A stretch of DNA of 64,000 bases. Source: JAHDHW01 sp965277415. Lineage in GTDB: Bacteria > Bacteroidota > Bacteroidia > Chitinophagales > Saprospiraceae. A program made the position numbers and the translations under genes. Positions within the stretch are counted from its first letter, which is position 1; each line of letters starts with the position of its first letter. Positions 54,801 to 64,000 of the stretch are shown here, one piece after another. The stretch lies in assembly GCA_965277415.1 (NCBI GenBank), contig CBDICS010000005.1, positions 124,001 through 188,000 of the forward strand, given 5' to 3'. The notes under the pieces are model-generated. The model was not told where the DNA came from and made no database searches. It was given only the letters and a program-made list of their open reading frames with translations.

Positions 54801-57800
54801 CCGATTCCAGATGCGGTAGTAGATGGAATACTTACTTGTGAAACATTGAACCTTACCTTGGATGGCGGTGCTTCATCAGGACAAGGCACTTTAGCCTACC
54901 AATGGCTAGATCAAAATAATGCACCTATTGGAACGGATGTATTGAATGAAATTAATGCTCCTGGACTATATACTTTAGTGGTAACAAGTGAACTTAATGC
55001 TTGTACCTCAACAACTACAGTAATAGTAGAACAGGATATTAATGATCCTATTGCAGTAGCAGATGCTTTGGATACTTTAAACTGTTCCGTCACCTCTGCA
55101 CATTTGAATGGAACAGGATCTTCCGGAAATAATGCAATCAACTACCAATGGTTGGACCAAAATGGAGACCCAATATCTAATGTTTCATCATTAGATGTTC
55201 CTGATGCTGGAGCATATACTTTGATTGTTACCGATCAAGTGAATGGATGTACTAATGAGACAATGGTTATTATCGACTCTAATTACGATACACCTCAGCC
55301 CAATGCTAATGCAGATGGATTACTAACTTGTGAAAACCTTTCCGTTCTATTAGATGGTAGTACCTCTACATCGACTGGCGGTTTGACTTACCAGTGGTTA
55401 GATGCAACAGATATGGAGATGGGAACGATGGCAACATTGGATGTTTCAAATACGGGAACATATACTTTGATTATTACGGATCTATTAAGTACTTGTACGG
55501 AAAGTATAACGGTAGAAGTTAACGAAGATATAAACCCACCAGTAGCTAATGCTGGTCCTGAAAATACCTTAACCTGCGATATAGAAACAGTAACTTTAGA
55601 CGGAAGTAATTCCAGTACAGGAAATAATATAATTTATGAATGGGTAAATGCTGGCGGAGTTTCAGTGAGTACTGGAATCACTGCTGAGGTGGGAGAGGCT
55701 GGTCAATACATTTTATTAGTAACGAATACTGATAATGGCTGTACTGCTAGCGCTGATGTTCAGGTGATCCCTGATGAAAATTTACCAACAGCGGATGCAG
55801 GAATAGGTACACTCCTAACTTGCGATATACTAGAAGCAACATTGAATGGAGGAGGTTCAAGTACTGGAAATAACATCTCTTATCAATGGTTGGATAGTAA
55901 TGATATTTTAATAGATACTGATTTAGAAATTATCGTCAATAATCCTGGTACATATACGTTGATTGTTACGGATCAAACGAATGGCTGTTCTGCAACTTCT
56001 TCAGTAGAAATTGATCAAAATACAAATGCTCCACAGGCTATACCAGGCAATAGCCCGACGCTGACCTGTGAGGAGACAGAAGTATCACTTGATGGTTCAA
56101 ATTCAATTTCTTCTATGGGAGCAATTACTTATCAATGGTTAAATAATAATGGAATGACTATTGGGGTGGATGCTGAAATTCAAATTGATTTGGCTGGCGT
56201 TTATACTTTAGTCGTAACTGCTGAAAATGGCTGTACTCATGGGGAAACGGTTGAGGTTTTACTTGATGCAGATGTTCCTATTTCAGATCCAGGGGATAAT
56301 GGAACACTGGATTGTGATGTTTCTATGCTGACGCTTGGAGGTTCTAATACCTCTACAGGAATGGGGATTTCTCATCAGTGGATGAATTCTAATAATGAAG
56401 TGATTGGAACAGATCCATTCCTTGATATTACCGCTCCGGATACGTATACCTTAGTTGTCATTAATAGCTTAAATAATTGTGAAACTATTGCTCAGGTAAT
56501 CGTAGATCAAGACACGAATCTTCCTGAAGTTGATGCGGGTGTTGGTGGTTTATTGACATGTGAAGAGACAGCGATTCTTTTAGGTGGTTCAGGAACAAGT
56601 AGTGGACCCAATTATCAATATGAATGGACGGATATAAATGGCCAAGTGCTTAGTACGGATTCTGTTCATGCAGAAGCTGTGCCTGGGACATACACGATTA
56701 CTGTTTTTAATACAGAAAATGGTTGTGAAATATCTGAACAAATTACCATTGATCAAGATATCAATACACCTGTAGCAAGTGCGGGGCCTGATGGGGTACT
56801 CACTTGTGATGTGACCTCTTTGACTTTAGATGGAAGTGGTTCAATAGGGCAAAATATGTCTTATCAATGGATGGATCAGGCAGGAAGCTTAATAGATATA
56901 ACAGAAGAGATTGAGGTTTCCCAAACAGGGATTTATACTCTGATTGTTACAAATGAAGCGAATGGCTGCTCGTCGTCTTCTAATGTTGAAGTTATCCCTG
57001 ATGATAATTTACCAATAGCTATAGCAGTCGAAAATGGTGTCTTGTCTTGCGATGTGACTGAGGTCATGATTGATGCGGGAAGTTCAAGCAGCATTAGTGG
57101 AAATATTGCTTTTGAATGGTTAGATATAAATGAAGACTTTCTTAGCAATGATCCCGATTTCATGGTGGATATTCCCGGAATATATACTGTAATTATAACA
57201 GATACTGATAACGGTTGTACTTCAGTAGCTACAGTAGAGGTACCTCAGGATATTGAAATGCCAATGGCTTTTGCAGGAGAAAATGATACACTGACATGTT
57301 TGATCACAAACTTCCAATTAAATGGGGCGGCAGCGAATGGTAGCAATTTTTCTTTTGAATGGTTTGATGTAAACAATATTTCGATTGCTCAATCTGCAAC
57401 TGTTTCGGTAGGGGCTGCTGGAGCTTATACTTTGGTGGTGACTAATCAAATAAATGGTTGTTCTGCTAGCGATGAAGTTCAATTGATTCCAAATACAGAA
57501 ATGCCATTAGCCCTTGCAGGACCTGAAAACACTTTAACGTGTACGACGGAATCTGTGATTCTAGACGCAACAGGATCGGATCAAGGAAGTACAATTAATT
57601 ATGAATGGCAAAATGCTGATGGAGATGTAATATCTAATGAATTGCAGGTTGAAGTCAGCGAACCGGGTACATATACGATCATTGTTACTAATTTAGAAAA
57701 TAATTGTACAGCACTAGATCAGGTAAATATTGATCAAGACATAAATGACCCAATAGCAGCTATTGATGGAATAGGACCATTAGAGTTGAACTGTGATATT

Positions 57801-59294
57801 AATGCGGTAACACTTAATGGTGAAAACTCTGTTCCTTTCAATGATTTGTCTTTTGATTGGACCGCTACTAATGGAGGGAATATCACAACAGCGATTGACT
57901 TTTATGAAATTGGACTGAATCAACCAGGGACTTACACTTTGACAGTAGTAAACCTTGTGAATGGTTGTACGGATACACAAGTATACGAAGTTGGAGAAAA
58001 TGTTACACCACCAACTGCTTTTATCAATTCTCCTCCAGTGATAAATTGTTATGATCCTGAAGTGCAAATTCATGCTACAAATACATCGGGTAATGGGAAT
58101 TTCGATTATTCGTGGTCGGCTAATAATGGAACAGGCATTGTCGATGGAGAAAATACTTTAGATGTAACAGTCAATCAATCTGGTGTTTATATCTTGACGA
58201 TTGAAAATTCGGATAATGGTTGTGATACTGCTGTAGAGATTGAAGTAAATGCAAATTTGGAGGCTCCAGATGCGGTTGCAGAAGTGAATGACGAACTAGA
58301 TTGTGTAACAGCTTCTGTCCAACTTAATGGGACAGGATCTTCAGTTGGTTCTAATTTTAATTATGAATGGCAAGGAACAGGAATCATCAATGGTGCATTC
58401 TCTTTACAACCTACAGTGAATCAAAGTGGCACTTATACCATTCTAGTGACTAATATTCAAAATGGTTGTACAGAAACAGATGAAGTACTGGTATTGGAAA
58501 ATGAAAATGTTCCAGAGGGACTTGATTTAGGAGTGGTGCCTCCTCCATGCCCAGGGGATGCAGCTAGTATTCAAATACTTGGTGTAACCGGTGGAGAAGG
58601 GCCTTATCTATATTCTATAGATGGCGGAGATAATTTTTATGACATCACTTTGTTTTTTGGACTCAATCCAGGAAATTATGATGTAGTCGTTCAAGATGCA
58701 ATAGGTTGTGAATATGAAGAGTTCGTTGGTATTCCTGAGGCAGATCATATCTTTCTCGAAACGGAATTAGAATTAGAAATCGAATTGGGAGATTCGATCC
58801 AATTAGGAGCCAATACCAATGTTCCTGAATGGAGTTTGTCATCTATTCAATGGACGCCATCGTCTAGCTTAAGCTGCGATGATTGTTTGGAACCATTTGC
58901 ATCTCCACATCAGACGACAACTTATACTTTGACTATTCTTAATGAAAATGGTTGCCCGGCAACAGATAATATTACATTACGCGTTCGAAAAGATCGAGGA
59001 ATATATATTCCAAATATTTTCACACCATTTGGCAGTTCCGGGTTTAATGACATCTTTCATATCTTTTCTGATGGGAAAAGTGTGAAAAATATAAGTAAGT
59101 TTCAAGTTTTTGACCGTTGGGGAGAGCTTGTTTTTGAAGATTATGATTTTTTACCTGATGATCCTGCCCATGGCTGGGATGGATATTTACGCGGTGAACC
59201 CATGAATCCTGCTGTTTTTGTCTATTGGGCCGCAGTTGAATTCATTGATGGTGAAGTGATTATTTTTAAAGGCGATGTAACTTTAGCAAAATAA
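51834..59294 (+). CDS. Body of the second giant surface protein: 23 PKD-like repeats and T9SS type B tail
   Basis: This 2486-residue frame has no true start of its own (it begins at a TTG) and continues the broken gene from 50315. It contains an Ig-like part and two SprB-like repeats (C-S-E-N-F-D-G-S-I; C-L-D-S-L-S-G-S-A). I count 23 PKD-like repeats of ~81 residues, each with L-T-C near the start, L-D-G-S-x-S-S-G, Y-x-W, D-V-x-x-x-G-x-Y-T-L-x-V-T and N-G-C-T. A further SprB-like repeat and a CHU_C domain (I-Y-I-P-N-I-F-T-P-F-G, F-D-R-W-G-E-L-V-F) follow. It would form a very long surface rod. If the upstream frameshifts are real, this part has no signal peptide and is not exported. Confidence 0.85.
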   Translation: MDNPCTCQDASIEIQISDIPPMDIITPDLVFCNEQSVVLTANTSGGVPQLSYQWSTGATGSSITVDAQVGTQTYDVTVTDECGNQETSTASVTVAEEAYAVISGFAEVCEGNPNGVLTISFTGNGPWDLTYLIDGVPQAPIIGITDNPFFLLVSEPGVYTIGGLFVDGCPGIGDGSGIIIPTIFNSFLVPTPVTCSENFDGSIDFLISGGLPEYTYEWSNNQYTEDIDNLEPGVYTVTVTDANGCTHVNSGEIEAPEEMIATAVEVQGVSCLDSLSGSANLSVSGGNPGYTYAWDNGSIEEDPTNLSAGQHTVLVTDSLGCVTDAVVTISQDAVPPVAEAEVLGILTCDEIQISIDGHNSSGGDSLSYVWINANGDEISTDTLVDVLDPGNYTLIVTNLENGCSDEAMATVDQDITPPTPNATGGILTCDETEVTLNGSGSSGNGNLSYSWLDSNDTEIGTMDTLNVSEAGTYTLVILDDSNGCTAEMTVDVMQDENLPEPQVDPSGILTCDDLSITIDGSASSGNGTITFQWFNEDGDSLGIGTQIDVAEPGNYTLVIVDDGNGCSAETSVEVNQNIDEPIPDAIVDGVINCIESSVYLDGSGSSSSGSITYQWLDNGTEIGTGAGLDVNDIGTYTLIVTDEISGCTSMTEVTVEEDMEAPNPAATGSGILTCENLMVTLDGAASSGNGNITYQWVDENNDVISTDPDFDVETPGIYTLVITDDSNGCTAETAVTVAEDIEEPIADAGNNGILNCNETSVNLDGSASSSGGNIIYEWLNDTNVNVGNDISIDVSEAGTYTLIVTNNDNGCTAASQVIIDTDANVPNADPVVQGIINCNASSSTLDGSASSGIGPIVFQWVDDTGTEISIDASTDVDAPGLYTLIITDTDNGCTAQATVEVLENMETPTPDIIDPELLTCSVDMVELNGSNSSGIGTIEYQWQDSNGMDLGNTNTIDVSDSGTYILIIIDNENGCTSQSSVIVDQNIQDPIPDAVVDGILTCETLNLTLDGGASSGQGTLAYQWLDQNNAPIGTDVLNEINAPGLYTLVVTSELNACTSTTTVIVEQDINDPIAVADALDTLNCSVTSAHLNGTGSSGNNAINYQWLDQNGDPISNVSSLDVPDAGAYTLIVTDQVNGCTNETMVIIDSNYDTPQPNANADGLLTCENLSVLLDGSTSTSTGGLTYQWLDATDMEMGTMATLDVSNTGTYTLIITDLLSTCTESITVEVNEDINPPVANAGPENTLTCDIETVTLDGSNSSTGNNIIYEWVNAGGVSVSTGITAEVGEAGQYILLVTNTDNGCTASADVQVIPDENLPTADAGIGTLLTCDILEATLNGGGSSTGNNISYQWLDSNDILIDTDLEIIVNNPGTYTLIVTDQTNGCSATSSVEIDQNTNAPQAIPGNSPTLTCEETEVSLDGSNSISSMGAITYQWLNNNGMTIGVDAEIQIDLAGVYTLVVTAENGCTHGETVEVLLDADVPISDPGDNGTLDCDVSMLTLGGSNTSTGMGISHQWMNSNNEVIGTDPFLDITAPDTYTLVVINSLNNCETIAQVIVDQDTNLPEVDAGVGGLLTCEETAILLGGSGTSSGPNYQYEWTDINGQVLSTDSVHAEAVPGTYTITVFNTENGCEISEQITIDQDINTPVASAGPDGVLTCDVTSLTLDGSGSIGQNMSYQWMDQAGSLIDITEEIEVSQTGIYTLIVTNEANGCSSSSNVEVIPDDNLPIAIAVENGVLSCDVTEVMIDAGSSSSISGNIAFEWLDINEDFLSNDPDFMVDIPGIYTVIITDTDNGCTSVATVEVPQDIEMPMAFAGENDTLTCLITNFQLNGAAANGSNFSFEWFDVNNISIAQSATVSVGAAGAYTLVVTNQINGCSASDEVQLIPNTEMPLALAGPENTLTCTTESVILDATGSDQGSTINYEWQNADGDVISNELQVEVSEPGTYTIIVTNLENNCTALDQVNIDQDINDPIAAIDGIGPLELNCDINAVTLNGENSVPFNDLSFDWTATNGGNITTAIDFYEIGLNQPGTYTLTVVNLVNGCTDTQVYEVGENVTPPTAFINSPPVINCYDPEVQIHATNTSGNGNFDYSWSANNGTGIVDGENTLDVTVNQSGVYILTIENSDNGCDTAVEIEVNANLEAPDAVAEVNDELDCVTASVQLNGTGSSVGSNFNYEWQGTGIINGAFSLQPTVNQSGTYTILVTNIQNGCTETDEVLVLENENVPEGLDLGVVPPPCPGDAASIQILGVTGGEGPYLYSIDGGDNFYDITLFFGLNPGNYDVVVQDAIGCEYEEFVGIPEADHIFLETELELEIELGDSIQLGANTNVPEWSLSSIQWTPSSSLSCDDCLEPFASPHQTTTYTLTILNENGCPATDNITLRVRKDRGIYIPNIFTPFGSSGFNDIFHIFSDGKSVKNISKFQVFDRWGELVFEDYDFLPDDPAHGWDGYLRGEPMNPAVFVYWAAVEFIDGEVIIFKGDVTLAK

Positions 59295-59303
59295 GTAAAG
59301 TCA

Positions 59304-59350
59304 TTTGTTACTAGTTATTAGACGGCCTTACTCTAATGACTAGTAACAAA
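59304..59350 (+). terminator. Long hairpin terminator of the second giant gene
   Basis: The arms TTTGTTACTAGTTATTAG and CTAATGACTAGTAACAAA pair over 18 bp with one G-U, starting 10 bp after the stop codon. Confidence 0.7.
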
Positions 59351-59540
59351 TAACAATTCTTTTCTTGTGAGATAGTTTATGTTTTTTATTTGTCCGCAAA
59401 AAGTCGTATTTTTATATACCCTCTTTTAAGGTTCTAGTGTGCAGTACTGAATTTGTTTTAAAATGACTTAGAATGCTTAAGTCATTTAAAGGCGAATTCT
59501 ATGCGTAAAAGCTATTCCTGAACTCACAACAAAAAACAAA

Positions 59541-62500
59541 ATGAACAATACACACCGGAGAATCACGCTGCTCTCCTTTATATTATGGGTATTTTCAATG
59601 CCTTTGTTTGCAGGTGATACACCTTGTGCTGCGACACTGCTTCCTAATAATATGACAAGTTTTCAGACTTATAGTAATTTAGGGAATTCCAACTCAGGTG
59701 TAGCTAGTCCATCATGTGGAAATTATATCAATGCTGATATTTGGTTTTCTGTAACTGTTCCAGCAAGTGGGATATTGAATATCGCTACAATAGCTGGAGG
59801 TATGACAAATGGCGCTATGGCTATTTATGATGGGCCATGTTCAAATCCAAATGAACTCTCCTGCACCGAAGATGATAATTGTGGCAATACAATAATGCCG
59901 ATACTTAATCTAACAAGTTTGACTCCAGGTACGACTATTTATATTCGAATCTGGGCGGAAGGTGGTGGGCCTAATGGTACTTTTGAGATCAGAGTGTCTG
60001 ATGGGCCGATTGGCCCTATTCCATTACCTACTACTTCTACAGTCGGTACAGCTAATTATACACCAGAGGATTGTGTACAACTAACCACTACAGCGACTGG
60101 ACAATCAGGATGTGCCTGGAATCCAGATCAAATTGATTTAAGTTTACCATTTGATGAGACCTTTAATTTTAATTTTGGAAATAATGATGCTGGGGCAGAT
60201 GGTATTTGTTGGGTATTTCAAAATAATCCGGCAGGCCTAAGTGCCTGTGGTGGGACAGGTCAAAATATAGCTGCTAATTTTGGGAATTCTTTCATTGTCG
60301 AATTTGATACTTACGATAATGGCGCTGCTTTTAGTGATATTCCTAATGACCATGCTTCTGTTAATGTAAATGGAGATATGGCAACTGCGATTAATGGGCC
60401 ATTTGATCTTGGAAATATAGAAGATGGAGCAGATCATGAAATTCGATTTGTTTGGACACCGGGATCAAATACTTATGACATATACTTTGATGGTATACTC
60501 GCTTTATCTGGAGTTTATGACATTATTAATAATTGCCTTGGAGGAAGTTCGAATTGTTATTGGGGATTCACAGGATCAACTGGAGGAGCGACTAATCTTC
60601 AATCTGTTTGCCCGCTAGACGTTACTGAATATCCGGCAGGAAGCCAAATGACTGTAGATGTTGAAATTTGTGAGGGAGAATCTTATTATGCGGGAGGAGC
60701 GAATCAAACAACTACCGGAGTGTACACTGATATTAATTTACTTCCAAATGGTTGTAATGAAGTAATCAATACAAATCTGACGGTTAATCCTGTTGGCTAT
60801 TTTACTTATGATGCTGCATTGTGTCAAGGCAATTGTGAATTAGTAGGGACTGAACTTTTTTGTACTACTGGTAATTTTGAAGTGACACTAGATGGTCAGG
60901 CCTGGAATGGATGTGATAGTATTGTGACCCTCAATTTAACGATTCTAGATCCAGTAGCCGTTGCTTTTAATCCAGCTCCACTTACTTGTTTTAATCCTAC
61001 AACATTTATAGATGCTTCTCCTTCTACTTCAGGGCCTGGGCTTGTCACTTATACCTGGACTGGTCCGACACCAGGTTGTATTTTGAGTGGTGAAAACACA
61101 ACAACTCCAGTAGTAAATTGCCCTGGAACTTATACCATGACTTTGGTTCAATTACTAAATGGAACAGCTTGTTCAGCTATTACAACAGTAGAGGTAATCG
61201 ACGCAGCAATTCTACCCACTGTTGAAGCAGGAGAAGATCAGAGTTTTGATTGTAATACGAATTGCGTCACCTTAAGTTCAGCAGGTTCTGATTCTGGCCC
61301 TGGGTATGTCATAAACTGGATTGGACCGAATAGTTTTGCTTCTACTGATCCTTTTCCTGAAGTATGCGAACCAGGGATATATTCACTGACAGTTTTAAAT
61401 CAAGCTACTGGTTGTTTAGCATCTGACTTTGTTACGGTTGGGGGTAGTGCTACTCCTCCGGATATAGCTGCGGTCGTTTCTGGTTTACTGACTTGTACGG
61501 ATATAGCAGTGACTTTAGATGGAAGTGGATCTAATGGTAGTGGAGCTTTAGATTTTGAATGGTTTGATGATGATAATAACTCAATAGGAGTAACTGCTCA
61601 AGTAGATGTCTCAGCGGTAGGAAGTTATACCTTGATTATTACAGATGGAATAAATGGTTGTACGGCTGATACTATGATTGTAGTTAATGATAATACAACC
61701 GAGCCAATTGCCATAGCTATTGCATCTGATTCATTAGATTGTTCTGGATCTCCTATTACAATAGATGGTTCTAATTCTTCCGGATTAGGTACCATCACTT
61801 ACGAATGGTTTGATATGGATGGAAATGCCATTGGGGTAGGAGCAACTAATGATGTTTCTATGATAGGTGTATATACGCTGGTGATTTCAGATAGTGAAAA
61901 CGGTTGTACTGCTAGCACTACAGTCGAAGTTGATGAGAATATTGAAATGCCCAATCCAATTGCTGTAGTAGACGATCTTTTAACTTGTGCCAATATAGAA
62001 ACAACACTTGATGGAAGTACTTCCTCAGGGATTGGAATGATAAGCTACGAATGGTTTGATGCGAATGGGGTCTCTCTTAGCAATAATCCAATATTGGGTG
62101 TTTCAGATACCAATCCTTATACCCTAGTCATTACGGACGGAGCAAATGCTTGTACTGCGGAGACGACGATTAATGCGGTGGAAGATATTCAAGAACCGAA
62201 TCCAGAAATAATGGCAGATGGCCTCTTGACCTGTATTGATTTAGAGGTAGAATTAGATGGAAGTAACTCTTCTGGAATAGGAATGATTACCTATGAATGG
62301 TTTGATGCCGATGGGATGAGTCTCGGTATTGATCCAATGTTGGATGTTTCGGACACCAATCCTTATACACTTGTCATTACGGATGATTCGAATGGCTGTA
62401 CGGCGGAGGCTACATTTAGCCCAGATGAAGACCTCCTAGCACCTGATCCATTAGCTCAAGTAGATGATGTATTGACCTGTGATCAGACCGAAGTTTTTCT

Positions 62501-64000
62501 TGATGGTTCTGGTTCTTCAGGTGAAGGAACAATAAGTTATGAATGGTTTGATGTAAATGGAATGGACCTTGGAACAGACCCGATGTTAGAAGTGTCCAAT
62601 ACGGATGTTTATACGCTTATTATTACAGATGATTCAAATGGCTGTACGGCGGAAACCAATATCAATGCGGATCAAAATATAGATGAACCAATTGCGAATG
62701 CAGGAGATAATACTTTTATTACATGTAATGATCCGGAGACAACTTTAGATGGTAGCGCTTCTGCTTCTGGCCCTGATTATACTTACTTATGGATGAATGA
62801 AGGAGGGGTAGATGTTGGCACTACGATTTCAATAGATGTTAGCGAAACAGGAACGTATACCCTTATAGTTACGGATCAAACGAATGGCTGTACGGCAACA
62901 TCAACAGTAGAAGTAGAGCCAGATGCTAATCTTCCAGTGGCAGATGCGGGGACAGGTGGAGCAATTACTTGTTCGATTTCTACGATTAATCTAGATGGAA
63001 GTGGCTCTAGTAGTGGAGGAAATATTTCTTATGAATGGTTTGATCCTAATGATCTATCGCTTGGTTCGATAATAGATATTGATGTTACAGATCCTGGTAC
63101 TTATACTTTGGTCGTAACGAATACGGATAATGGTTGTACTGCTTCTTCATCAGTAGAAGTTTCTGAGGATATGGAAGCACCAACTGCGGAGGTGGGAGAG
63201 ACCATTTATTTGACTTGTTCTGAGACAGAAGTAATGCTCAGTGGTGTCAATTCCTCAGGTGGAAATCTCAGCTTTGAATGGGAAAATGCAAATGGAAGTA
63301 ATATTGGAATGGATGTAGAGGTAGTAGTTGATGTATCAGAAACATACACTTTGATCGTAACAAATATTGATAATGGCTGTACAGCTGAGGCTATGGTTGA
63401 TGTATTATTGGATATGGATAGTCCTGTAGCGGATGCAGGAGCGGATGGTTTACTCACTTGTGATATTGAGGTATATACCTTGGATGGAACAAATTCAAGT
63501 GGAGGTGTATTGACTTATGAATGGCAAAATTCAATTGGAGACATAATCGGGAATGAAGTAACTTTTGAAGCAACAGAAAGCGGGATTTATACTTTAATAA
63601 TAACAAATGAAAACAATGGTTGTACGAATACATCTGAAGTAGAAGTCATGGAAGATGTTCAAGTGCCGATAGCCGTAGCAGGAGAGGATTTGACCTTAAA
63701 TTGTAATACGACAATGCTTACCTTGGATGGAGGAAATTCAAGTGGAGGGACATTGACTTATGAATGGCAAGATGAGAATGGGGTCTTTATTGATAATCAA
63801 GTGACGACTGAAATTACTGAAACTGGAACTTATGTTTTAGTCATTACTAATACAGATAATGCTTGTACAGCAAGTGATGTCCTTATAGTAGATGGAGATT
63901 ATGCCGAACCAATGGTAGATCCTGGAATAGCAGAATTATTGACTTGTGCAGAGACAATGATTACTCTGGATGGTAGTAATTCAAGCGGAACAGGTCTTTT
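59541..64000 (+). CDS. Third giant surface protein: L-type-lectin-like head and PKD-like repeats, 3' end missing
   Basis: The ATG at 59541 opens a frame that stays open to the window edge: 1486 codons so far, in phase at both ends. A signal peptide (FILWVFSMPLFAG) is followed by a domain at ~25-160 (CGNYINADIWFSVTVPASG). A bacterial L-type lectin-like domain lies at ~170-360 (G-I-C-W-V-F-Q-N-N, I-V-E-F-D-T-Y-D-N-G, W-G-F-T-G-S-T-G-G). Cys-rich linker segments come next, then at least 11 complete PKD-like repeats of ~80 residues (L-D-G-S-x-S-S-G ... Y-E-W-F-D ... Y-T-L-V-I-T-D ... N-G-C-T-A) and a partial twelfth. They are the same repeat type as in the 51834 gene. A CHU_C sorting domain would be expected past the edge. 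Confidence 0.88.
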   Translation, partial: MNNTHRRITLLSFILWVFSMPLFAGDTPCAATLLPNNMTSFQTYSNLGNSNSGVASPSCGNYINADIWFSVTVPASGILNIATIAGGMTNGAMAIYDGPCSNPNELSCTEDDNCGNTIMPILNLTSLTPGTTIYIRIWAEGGGPNGTFEIRVSDGPIGPIPLPTTSTVGTANYTPEDCVQLTTTATGQSGCAWNPDQIDLSLPFDETFNFNFGNNDAGADGICWVFQNNPAGLSACGGTGQNIAANFGNSFIVEFDTYDNGAAFSDIPNDHASVNVNGDMATAINGPFDLGNIEDGADHEIRFVWTPGSNTYDIYFDGILALSGVYDIINNCLGGSSNCYWGFTGSTGGATNLQSVCPLDVTEYPAGSQMTVDVEICEGESYYAGGANQTTTGVYTDINLLPNGCNEVINTNLTVNPVGYFTYDAALCQGNCELVGTELFCTTGNFEVTLDGQAWNGCDSIVTLNLTILDPVAVAFNPAPLTCFNPTTFIDASPSTSGPGLVTYTWTGPTPGCILSGENTTTPVVNCPGTYTMTLVQLLNGTACSAITTVEVIDAAILPTVEAGEDQSFDCNTNCVTLSSAGSDSGPGYVINWIGPNSFASTDPFPEVCEPGIYSLTVLNQATGCLASDFVTVGGSATPPDIAAVVSGLLTCTDIAVTLDGSGSNGSGALDFEWFDDDNNSIGVTAQVDVSAVGSYTLIITDGINGCTADTMIVVNDNTTEPIAIAIASDSLDCSGSPITIDGSNSSGLGTITYEWFDMDGNAIGVGATNDVSMIGVYTLVISDSENGCTASTTVEVDENIEMPNPIAVVDDLLTCANIETTLDGSTSSGIGMISYEWFDANGVSLSNNPILGVSDTNPYTLVITDGANACTAETTINAVEDIQEPNPEIMADGLLTCIDLEVELDGSNSSGIGMITYEWFDADGMSLGIDPMLDVSDTNPYTLVITDDSNGCTAEATFSPDEDLLAPDPLAQVDDVLTCDQTEVFLDGSGSSGEGTISYEWFDVNGMDLGTDPMLEVSNTDVYTLIITDDSNGCTAETNINADQNIDEPIANAGDNTFITCNDPETTLDGSASASGPDYTYLWMNEGGVDVGTTISIDVSETGTYTLIVTDQTNGCTATSTVEVEPDANLPVADAGTGGAITCSISTINLDGSGSSSGGNISYEWFDPNDLSLGSIIDIDVTDPGTYTLVVTNTDNGCTASSSVEVSEDMEAPTAEVGETIYLTCSETEVMLSGVNSSGGNLSFEWENANGSNIGMDVEVVVDVSETYTLIVTNIDNGCTAEAMVDVLLDMDSPVADAGADGLLTCDIEVYTLDGTNSSGGVLTYEWQNSIGDIIGNEVTFEATESGIYTLIITNENNGCTNTSEVEVMEDVQVPIAVAGEDLTLNCNTTMLTLDGGNSSGGTLTYEWQDENGVFIDNQVTTEITETGTYVLVITNTDNACTASDVLIVDGDYAEPMVDPGIAELLTCAETMITLDGSNSSGTGL

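Overview
This window is AT-rich DNA from a member of the Bacteroidota. Saprospiria (Saprospiraceae or Lewinellaceae-like) is my best guess. The evidence is the density of type IX secretion (T9SS) substrates with Por-type (type A) and CHU_C-type (type B) C-terminal sorting domains, SprB and choice-of-anchor L proteins, a propeller-type LytS-like sensor kinase, an S46 dipeptidyl-peptidase, and a TAnnTTTG promoter box. No rRNA, tRNA or CRISPR array was recognised. The species assignment is inference.

Layout. 1-10.6 kb: a partial secreted alpha/beta hydrolase, an AraC regulator, an orphan LytTR response regulator, an OmpA-type lipoprotein, a large PNGase F-like secreted protein, and two tandem secreted transglutaminase-fold paralogues that appear to have lost their catalytic Cys and His. 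10.8-20.5 kb: an S46 (DPP11-like) peptidase, a bestrophin, an acyl-CoA ligase, a DUF1573/SH3 lipoprotein, an IS630-family element next to a 157-bp MITE, and a DUF4407 membrane protein. 21.1-28.9 kb: a 2586-residue secreted M43 metalloprotease carrying 28 SprB-type repeats. 29-34 kb: a VOC protein, a Reg_prop/Y_Y_Y/LytS histidine kinase, a lipoprotein with a Cys-rich tail and a beta-barrel protein. 34.5-42.6 kb: a two-gene unit encoding an exported DUF1036-MORN-caspase protein and an exported papain-like protease with a DUF4384-like tail, then yebC-nudix, then a BNR-propeller protein. 43.6-44.5 kb: a small lipoprotein gene and a beta-barrel gene, both broken by single-base indels. 45.5-64 kb: three consecutive giant surface proteins built from choice-of-anchor L or lectin heads plus about 80-residue PKD-like repeats (4, 23 and at least 11 copies). 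The second is interrupted near its 5' end by four apparent one-base insertions.

How it fits together. Most genes encode exported or surface proteins: adhesin-like giants, proteases, a glycan-processing enzyme and OmpA/beta-barrel envelope proteins. This suits a surface-active, possibly gliding or predatory/degradative marine-type bacterium. The spaces between genes are unusually rich in short inverted-repeat elements. I see at least four families, one of which shares TA-flanked termini resembling those of the resident IS630. The most unusual candidate system is the caspase-papain gene pair at 34.5-38.0 kb. The degenerate transglutaminase tandem and the interstitial MITE families come next.
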